The notes beneath the pieces were generated by a model. It saw nothing but the letters and a program-made list of their open reading frames with translations. It was not told the DNA's origin and ran no database searches. A stretch of DNA of 64,000 nucleotides from Methylonatrum sp040877625 (lineage in GTDB: Bacteria; Pseudomonadota; Gammaproteobacteria; Nitrococcales; Aquisalimonadaceae). Every line of letters starts with the position of its first letter. Positions within the stretch are counted from its first letter, which is position 1. Of the stretch, positions 58,486 through 64,000 are shown piece by piece. Position numbers and translations under genes: made by a program. The stretch lies in the NCBI GenBank assembly GCA_040877625.1, contig JBBDNK010000028.1, positions 124,001 to 188,000 on the forward strand. Reading direction: 5' to 3'.

Positions 58486-59959
58486 CGGAGCAGCAGAGGC
58501 CAAGGAGCAACAAACGGCGACGGAAGAATCCTCGCTCAGCCTGCTTGAGCAGGCGGTACAGGCCACCAGACAGACCGACGCCGAAGAAGCGCAGCAATTG
58601 CTGAAGACGCTTTCGGAACAGGCCATGAAGGGCACGGTTACCTGGAACAAGAACCTCACGGTGACTTTCCGAAAGGCGATCGAGGCGATTGACGACGCTA
58701 TCAGCCGCCAGCTTCGGGAGATCATGCATCACGACAAGTTCCAGCAGCTCGAAGGCAGCTGGCGTGGGCTGCACTACCTGGTGTCCAATTCCGAAACCGG
58801 CACATCCCTGAAACTGCGGGTGATGAATGCCACCAAGAAGGAAATCGCCAAGGATCTTTCCAAGGCGGTGGAGTTCGATCAGAGCCAGACCTTCAAGAAG
58901 ATCTACGAGAACGAGTTCGGCTCCCCTGGCGGGGAACCCTATGGAGCGCTGATCGGAGATTACGAATTCAGCAACCAGCCCGACGATCTCGAGTTCCTGA
59001 GCAACATGTCCAACGCCGCCGCAGCCGCGTTCTGCCCATTCCTTACCGCGGCGGATCCGGGCATGTTCGGCTTCGGAGAATGGTCCGAACTCTCCAAGCC
59101 GCGCGACCTGGGCAAGGTATTCGACTCCGCCGAATACATCAAGTGGCGCGGCTTCCGTGAGTCTGAAGACTCCCGCTTCGTCTGCCTGACCATGCCGCGT
59201 GTGCTCTCCCGCCTGCCCTATGGCGAGGAAACCCGGCCCGTGGAAGAATTCGCCTACGAAGAGCTGGATCCGCAGAGTAAGCCGGACCAGGGCGATTACA
59301 CCTGGATGAACGCCTCATACGTGCTCGGTGCCCGGCTCACCGATGCCTTCGCCCAATACGGGTGGTGCACCGCCATTCGCGGCGCGGAAGGTGGCGGTCG
59401 GGTCAATGGCCTGCCAGTGCACCTGACCACCACGGACGACGGCGATATCGACATGCAGTGCCCCACGGAAATCGCCATCACCGACCGCCGGGAGGCGGAG
59501 CTGAGCGGGCTCGGCTTCATGCCGCTGTCTCACTACAAGAACACCGACTACGCCGTGTTCTTCGGCGGCCAGACGGCGCAGAAACCGGCAAGCTACGACA
59601 GCCCCGATGCCACCGCCAACGCCGCCATCTCCGCACGGCTGCCTTACATCATGGCGACCTCCCGGATTGCCCATTATCTGAAGGTCATGGGCCGGGACAA
59701 GGTCGGCAGCTTCATGGAAGCCGAGGACATGGAAAACTGGCTCAACCGCTGGATCAACACCTATGTCAATGCCAGCGAAGGCGGCGGCCAGGACATGCGT
59801 GCCAAGTACCCGCTGCGAGAGGCGAAGATCCAGGTCAAGCCGGTGCCCGGCAAGCCGGGCTCCTACAACGCGGTGGCCTGGCTGCGGCCCTGGCTGCAGA
59901 TGGAAGAGCTCAGTACCTCCTTGCGCATGGTCGCCCGTATTCCTGACGGGACAGGCTGA
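58478..59959 (+). CDS. tssC: T6SS sheath large subunit TssC
   Basis: A 493-residue TssC (VipB) protein. It has QLEGSWRGLHYLV, KDLSKAVEFDQSQTFKKIYENEFG in parts, GGEPYGALIGDYEF and FAEYIKW-like SAEYIKWRGFR, all canonical. AAAAGGAG precedes the ATG at 58478, which overlaps tssB. A second tssC-like gene follows 118 bp downstream. Confidence 0.96.
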   Translation: MTNGAAEAKEQQTATEESSLSLLEQAVQATRQTDAEEAQQLLKTLSEQAMKGTVTWNKNLTVTFRKAIEAIDDAISRQLREIMHHDKFQQLEGSWRGLHYLVSNSETGTSLKLRVMNATKKEIAKDLSKAVEFDQSQTFKKIYENEFGSPGGEPYGALIGDYEFSNQPDDLEFLSNMSNAAAAAFCPFLTAADPGMFGFGEWSELSKPRDLGKVFDSAEYIKWRGFRESEDSRFVCLTMPRVLSRLPYGEETRPVEEFAYEELDPQSKPDQGDYTWMNASYVLGARLTDAFAQYGWCTAIRGAEGGGRVNGLPVHLTTTDDGDIDMQCPTEIAITDRREAELSGLGFMPLSHYKNTDYAVFFGGQTAQKPASYDSPDATANAAISARLPYIMATSRIAHYLKVMGRDKVGSFMEAEDMENWLNRWINTYVNASEGGGQDMRAKYPLREAKIQVKPVPGKPGSYNAVAWLRPWLQMEELSTSLRMVARIPDGTG

Positions 59960-60077
59960 TTCCCGGCAAGGCCGGGTCCGCCGGTTTAGGATCCGGGCAT
60001 CGGTAAACACCCGACTGACCAGGCAGCCGCTTCAGTGAGGCGGCTGCGCCTTCTTCGACAGGCGCCGAGCACACGCA

Positions 60078-61565
60078 GTGGGCATTGCAATCAACAAGCG
60101 GTTACGACGAGTCGAGGCTGCCGCCTCCAACGCGGCGATGCCGTATCGGGTCGTCGGCGGTACGACGCCCGACCGGGAGCGCCGGCAGAATGCTGCCCCG
60201 GCTTCTCTCCGTGATCCCGAGCGTGCGGCCATCGATCAGGCAATCGTGCTGCTCGACCGCATGATCAGCCGGCAACTCGATGAAATTTTGCACCATCCGC
60301 GTTACCAGCAGCTTGAGGCGTCCTGGCGCGGGCTCCATTACCTGGCCGATACCGAAGCGGAATACGACGAAGATCTGACAGTAAAGATCAGAGTTCTTAA
60401 CCTGAGCTGGCAGGAACTCGCGAAGGACATTACCCGGGCGCTGGAATTCGACCAGAGCCATGTTTTCCACTGCGTCTACAGCAGTGAATTCGGTACGCCA
60501 GGCGGCGAGCCGTTCGGGGTGCTGTTGGGCGATTACGCGGTTTCCCATCGGCGGCGGCCGGGCATACCGGTCGATGACACGGACGTGCTGACCGAGATGG
60601 CACGGATTGCCACCGCCGCATTGTGTCCGTTCATTAGCAATGCCGGCAGCGCCCTGTTCGGCCTGGACAGCCTGCGTGAGCTAACCCGTACGACGGATCT
60701 CTCGGCACTGTTCCAGCAGGCCGAGTACATCAAGTGGCGGAGCCTGCGAAATGATCCGCACACCCGGTTTCTGGGCGTCACCCTGCCCCACGTACTCATG
60801 CGGGAGCCGTACCGCGATGACGGCACGCGCCATGACGGGCTCATCTACCGGGAGAGCTTTCCCAACGGCAGTGGAGATTATCTCTGGGGACATGCCTGCT
60901 ATGCGTTCGGTGGCGTGCTAATTCGCGCTTTCGCCAATACCGGCTGGTTCGCGGATATCCGTGGCGGTGTACACGCGTTCGGTGAAGGCGGTGTCGTTCG
61001 CAACCTTGTGTACGGGCGCTTTGACACGGACCGGCAGGGCATTGCCGCTCGCCCCGCCACCGAGGTGCAGCTCGATGATTATATTGAGCGGGAGCTGTCC
61101 GATTTCGGCTTTATCCCGCTGTGCAGCTATCACAGCGCCGAGCATTCGGTGTTCTACAGCAACAGCTCCCTGCATGAGCCACCCCAGTACAGAACCGAGA
61201 TCGCCACGCTCAATGCCAGGCTCTCGGCGATGACCCAGTACATGCTCTGTGTGTCCCGCTTCGGTCACTACATCAAGATCATGGGCCGGGACAGAATAGG
61301 CAGTTTCATCAATGCCGTGGACTGGCAGCGCGCATTGCAGGACTGGCTGAACCGCTATACCACCTCGAACGAAGGCGCATCCGCCGAGCTCAAGGCACGG
61401 TATCCCCTGGCCGAGAGCAAGGTAGAGGTAAAGGATACACCCGGGCGACCGGGGCATTTCAGCTGCGTGATCCATCTCAAGCCGCATTTTCAGCTCGATC
61501 AGCTCGTTTCCAGCATCCGCCTGGTAACCGAACTTGCCGTTGGCCCCACGGACAGGGCGACATAG
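60078..61565 (+). CDS. Second TssC-family protein (TssC2)
   Basis: A 495-residue paralogue of the upstream TssC. Shared blocks include QLEASWRGLHYLAD, ALEFDQSHVFHCVYSSEFGTPGGEPFGVLLGDY in parts, QAEYIKWRSLR and IMGRDRIGSF. The N-terminal region that pairs with TssB differs completely and is arginine-rich. The start is GTG at 60078 without a strong ribosome site. Tandem TssC-like genes occur in some T6SS loci; the second may be a sheath variant or a TssC-like accessory protein. Confidence 0.88.
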   Translation: MGIAINKRLRRVEAAASNAAMPYRVVGGTTPDRERRQNAAPASLRDPERAAIDQAIVLLDRMISRQLDEILHHPRYQQLEASWRGLHYLADTEAEYDEDLTVKIRVLNLSWQELAKDITRALEFDQSHVFHCVYSSEFGTPGGEPFGVLLGDYAVSHRRRPGIPVDDTDVLTEMARIATAALCPFISNAGSALFGLDSLRELTRTTDLSALFQQAEYIKWRSLRNDPHTRFLGVTLPHVLMREPYRDDGTRHDGLIYRESFPNGSGDYLWGHACYAFGGVLIRAFANTGWFADIRGGVHAFGEGGVVRNLVYGRFDTDRQGIAARPATEVQLDDYIERELSDFGFIPLCSYHSAEHSVFYSNSSLHEPPQYRTEIATLNARLSAMTQYMLCVSRFGHYIKIMGRDRIGSFINAVDWQRALQDWLNRYTTSNEGASAELKARYPLAESKVEVKDTPGRPGHFSCVIHLKPHFQLDQLVSSIRLVTELAVGPTDRAT

Positions 61566-61593
61566 CCGCCCCACAGCCTATGTAAGGAAACAC

Positions 61594-62397
61594 ATGACAA
61601 CAGCACAGACCTACTATCAGCAGGGTGATCTGATCGCGGCCATCGACGCCATCGCCAGCGAGCTCCGCGGTGAGCCCGGCAACGGCGGCAAACGGGCCTT
61701 TTATGCCGAACTGCTCTGCCTGCGCGGCGATCTCGAACGCGCCGATCGGCAGCTGGATACGCTGCTCAGCCTCGAGCCCGGAGCGGCGCTGACCATTGCC
61801 ACCTGGCGACAGCTCATACACGCCGCCCAGGCCCGCCAGGACGTATTCACCAATGGGCGGGTCCCCGAGATCGTGGATGCGCCTTCCACGCGGGTACAGG
61901 GGCTGCTCGAGATCCTGGTGGCGCTGCGCGAGGGCCGGGCTGCGGATGCAGCGAGCCGCGCCCGAGCCCTGGAGGAGGCCCGCCTGCCCTGTCCCGCCGT
62001 CGTCAACGACAAGCCGGTACAGGACGTGCGCGATCTGGACGACCTCTGCGCCGGCGTTCTGGAGGTGCTGGCAACCAACGGCAAGTACTTCTGGGTCGAT
62101 CAGGAATGCGTCGTTTCACTGACTTTTCACCCAGCCGAACGGCCGCTTGATCTGCTCTGGCGCAAGGCAAGCCTGGTGCTGACCAGCGGCACTGAAGGCG
62201 ACGTATTCATACCGGCGGTGTATGCAACGCGGACGTTGGATCAGGCGGCCCTGCTCGGCCGCAGCACCGACTGGGATGAAGCCGGAGGCCTGGTGCGCGG
62301 GATTGGACAGCGCACCTGGCTGGTTGGTGATGACGCGCTGCCGCTGGCGGACATTCAGACCCTGGTGATGGCACCGGCGACCGTGGAAGCGGTGTAG
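61594..62397 (+). CDS. tagJ: T6SS accessory protein TagJ (ImpE/SciE family)
   Basis: A 267-residue TagJ-like protein. The N-terminal TPR-like part has AIDAIASELRGEPGNGGKRAFYAELLCLRGDLERADRQLD in parts, and the C-terminal part has YFWVDQECVVSL and GDVFIPAVY typical of ImpE. TagJ proteins bind the sheath subunit TssB and assist its turnover by ClpV in some species. TAAGGA precedes the ATG at 61594. It lies 28 bp after tssC2. Confidence 0.9.
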   Translation: MTTAQTYYQQGDLIAAIDAIASELRGEPGNGGKRAFYAELLCLRGDLERADRQLDTLLSLEPGAALTIATWRQLIHAAQARQDVFTNGRVPEIVDAPSTRVQGLLEILVALREGRAADAASRARALEEARLPCPAVVNDKPVQDVRDLDDLCAGVLEVLATNGKYFWVDQECVVSLTFHPAERPLDLLWRKASLVLTSGTEGDVFIPAVYATRTLDQAALLGRSTDWDEAGGLVRGIGQRTWLVGDDALPLADIQTLVMAPATVEAV

Positions 62398-62468
62398 GTT
62401 GCCGTCGGTGCCGACAGCCCTGAAACCGCGGCTCAGAAAATTGCAGCAGCCGGAGGGCAGCTACGGAT

Positions 62469-62969
62469 ATGGCAAGGATACGCTCGCAACAACCGGTACT
62501 ACCGTCCCTGCTGGACCGTTTGATCGACGACGATCCCGACCAGACCGAGGATGGTGCGCAGTCCTCGCCCGCTCTGCTGCAGGGCATTCGCGCCGGGGTG
62601 CGGCGGGATCTGGAGAATCTGCTCAATACGCGGTTGTACCGGCAGTCAGCGGCCATCGCCCCTTATCCGGAGCTGACAAAATCTGTGCTGAGCTACGGAT
62701 TGCCGGATTTCAGCACCGTGCAACTCGGTTCGGAGGAGCATCGTGAACGGCTTCGCGCAATGATCCAGAACACCATCGAGCGCTTTGAAAGCCGTCTTCG
62801 TCGTGTATCCGTCGACATTGTCGACACGGGTGAGGAACAGGATCGCACGCTGTACCTGAAAATCACCGCCTTGCTGTTGGTGGAGCCGGATCCGGTGCCA
62901 TTACTGTTCGACTCCCGCATCCACGCCCTGGACCGGATGGTTCGGCTACGGGAGCTTCGCCATGGATGA
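62469..62969 (+). CDS. tssE: T6SS baseplate subunit TssE
   Basis: A 166-residue gp25-like baseplate protein. LLDRLIDDDP, VRRDLENLLNTR and IAPYPELTKSVLSYGLPDF are the family motifs. It caps the tail assembly together with TssF and TssG. GGAGGG lies about 14 bases before the ATG at 62469. The stop overlaps tssF by eight bases. Confidence 0.94.
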   Translation: MARIRSQQPVLPSLLDRLIDDDPDQTEDGAQSSPALLQGIRAGVRRDLENLLNTRLYRQSAAIAPYPELTKSVLSYGLPDFSTVQLGSEEHRERLRAMIQNTIERFESRLRRVSVDIVDTGEEQDRTLYLKITALLLVEPDPVPLLFDSRIHALDRMVRLRELRHG

Positions 62970-64000
62970 GGCGTTGCTGTCCTTCTATAACCGTGAGCTC
63001 GCTTACCTGCGCAAGCTGGGTGCCGAATTCGGCGAAAGGCATCCGAAAATTGCCGGCCGCCTGCGCCTGGACAAGGACATCATCGAAGACCCTCACGTCT
63101 CCCGGCTGATCGAGTCATTCGCCTTTCTCACGGCGAGGATTAGACACAAACTGGACGACAGCTTTCCGGAACTCACCGAAGCGCTGATGGGGCTGTTATA
63201 CCCAGATTTTCATGCACCCGTTCCATCTCTTGGCATCGCCCGCTTCAGCCTCGAACCCGGCCAGCTCGAGAGCCGCGCCCTCCCGGCGGGTACCGAACTG
63301 CAAACTTCGTCGAACCCGTTGGGTCGGTGCATCTATCACACCTGCTTCGACGTCGAGGCGCTACCACTGACCACATCGGCCGGTCAATTCTCCGAGCGCC
63401 CATTTCGCGCTCCCGCCCTGCCGGGGCATGTATCCGCGGGCGGTAGCCAGGCCGTACTGCGCATGACACTGACCGCGGGACAGGGCATCACGCTGCCCGA
63501 CATCGCACCAACGCAGCTGAGATTCTTTCTCAACGGCCAGCCGCAGCTCACATTCAGGTTGTACGAATTTCTGCTCAATCATGTCACCGGGCTCATGGTG
63601 GCCGAGCATGCCAATGATGCCAACGGGGTATTTCTGTCCCCCGATCACCTCCGGCCCTGCGGGCTGAACGATCACGAAGCCGCGATTCCCATCGATGGAC
63701 GTTCTTCTTGCGCACACCGTTTGCTGACGGAGTACTTCGCATTTCCGGAAAAATTTCTGTTCGTTGAGCTGACCGGTATCGAAGATGTCTGGGAACGGTT
63801 CCGTGAATCGGCCACCCTCTTCATCTACTTCGATAGTACGCATGCCGAACTGGTGCAAGGCGTATCCGAGGATTCCCTGCTGCTCGGATGCACGCCCATC
63901 GTCAACCTGTTCCGGCGTTCCATTGAGAGCATGCCGGCCGGGAGCCTGGGCTATGAGTCGAGGCTCTCCGTCAGCGCCTCACAGACGGAATGTGCCGACA
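62962..64000 (+). CDS. tssF: T6SS baseplate subunit TssF (3' end beyond window)
   Basis: The frame starts at the ATG at 62962 and stays open to the window edge, giving the first 346 residues of a protein that is normally about 600. The N-terminus LLSFYNRELAYLRKLGAEFGERHPKIAGRL in parts is the TssF signature, with DPHVSRLIESFAFLTARI and LYPDFHAPVPS after it. It forms the baseplate wedge with TssG and TssE. tssG is expected next but is not in the window. Confidence 0.95.
   Translation, partial: MDEALLSFYNRELAYLRKLGAEFGERHPKIAGRLRLDKDIIEDPHVSRLIESFAFLTARIRHKLDDSFPELTEALMGLLYPDFHAPVPSLGIARFSLEPGQLESRALPAGTELQTSSNPLGRCIYHTCFDVEALPLTTSAGQFSERPFRAPALPGHVSAGGSQAVLRMTLTAGQGITLPDIAPTQLRFFLNGQPQLTFRLYEFLLNHVTGLMVAEHANDANGVFLSPDHLRPCGLNDHEAAIPIDGRSSCAHRLLTEYFAFPEKFLFVELTGIEDVWERFRESATLFIYFDSTHAELVQGVSEDSLLLGCTPIVNLFRRSIESMPAGSLGYESRLSVSASQTECAD

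Noticed and set aside
1..64000. tRNA or rRNA genes, CRISPR arrays, insertion sequences, prophage
   Set aside because: No cloverleaf-like genes, regular repeat-spacer arrays, transposase or phage genes were recognised on reading; a dedicated scan with tRNAscan-SE and ISfinder would settle it.

Overview
The window is GC-rich, densely packed bacterial chromosome with many ATGA-type overlaps. It has lipid A-type surface modification genes, a five-step hut pathway (HutF plus HutG), three families of solute-binding-protein-dependent transporters (TTT, TRAP-DctPQM, TRAP-TAXI) and a type VI secretion locus with Ser/Thr phosphorylation control. This points to a proteobacterium, most likely an environmental, possibly halophilic, gammaproteobacterium. 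The genus cannot be decided from the sequence alone, and no rRNA, tRNA, CRISPR array or insertion sequence was seen.

Region 1 (1-7.5 kb): a PhoD-like phosphatase runs off the left edge. A two-component system (3.5-1.6 kb, minus) diverges from three glycolipid/lipid A modification genes: a GT2 glycosyltransferase, a LAB_N membrane protein and an ArnT-like transferase. The block lies between two direct copies of a 77-bp segment. One copy is inside an intact polysaccharide deacetylase gene and the other is an orphan remnant.

Region 2 (7.1-18.6 kb): histidine/urocanate catabolism. hutU-hutG-hutI and hutC are on minus and hutF is on plus. A tripartite tricarboxylate-type transporter (tctCBA) diverges from an ornithine-cyclodeaminase-family gene and a PhnD-like binding protein. 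HutC-like operators lie upstream of hutU, between hutC and hutF, and between tctC and the cyclodeaminase gene, so the transporter pair probably belongs to the HutC regulon. No hutH is present.

Region 3 (18.6-38.4 kb): an aromatic catabolic island. After a NemR-like TetR gene with a truncated FAD-protein fragment comes a translationally coupled operon of indolepyruvate oxidoreductase (iorA, iorB) and a flavin hydroxylase. It diverges from a D-lactate-dehydrogenase-like oxidase and a MarR gene. A TRAP transporter follows. The last part is an anthraniloyl-CoA operon: SDR, MarR, enoyl-CoA hydratase, acyl-CoA dehydrogenase, 2-aminobenzoate-CoA ligase, Rid protein and the fused 2-aminobenzoyl-CoA monooxygenase/reductase, with a divergent thioesterase gene. 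A shared inverted repeat (CTTTA-N4-TAAAG) upstream of both the TRAP operon and the anthraniloyl-CoA operon suggests joint control. The hydroxylase coupled to iorAB is a paralogue of the N-terminal half of the fused enzyme. This suggests an uncharacterised route in which arylpyruvates become arylacetyl-CoA and are then hydroxylated as CoA thioesters.

Region 4 (38.3-45.8 kb): a two-domain KaiC-like ATPase whose 3' end overlaps the thioesterase gene, an orphan lipoprotein, a TAXI-TRAP transporter, a pirin and a sterol-desaturase-family protein.

Region 5 (45.8-64 kb): a type VI secretion system. The minus-strand operon is tagH-tssJ-tssK-tssL-tssM-tagF-PP2C phosphatase. The plus-strand arm is Ser/Thr kinase-tssA-tssB-tssC-tssC2-tagJ-tssE-tssF, with tssF cut by the window end. 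Kinase, phosphatase, FHA protein and a TssL carrying three repeated threonine motifs form a coherent threonine-phosphorylation switch. tssG, tssH/clpV, hcp and vgrG are not seen and may lie beyond the right edge.
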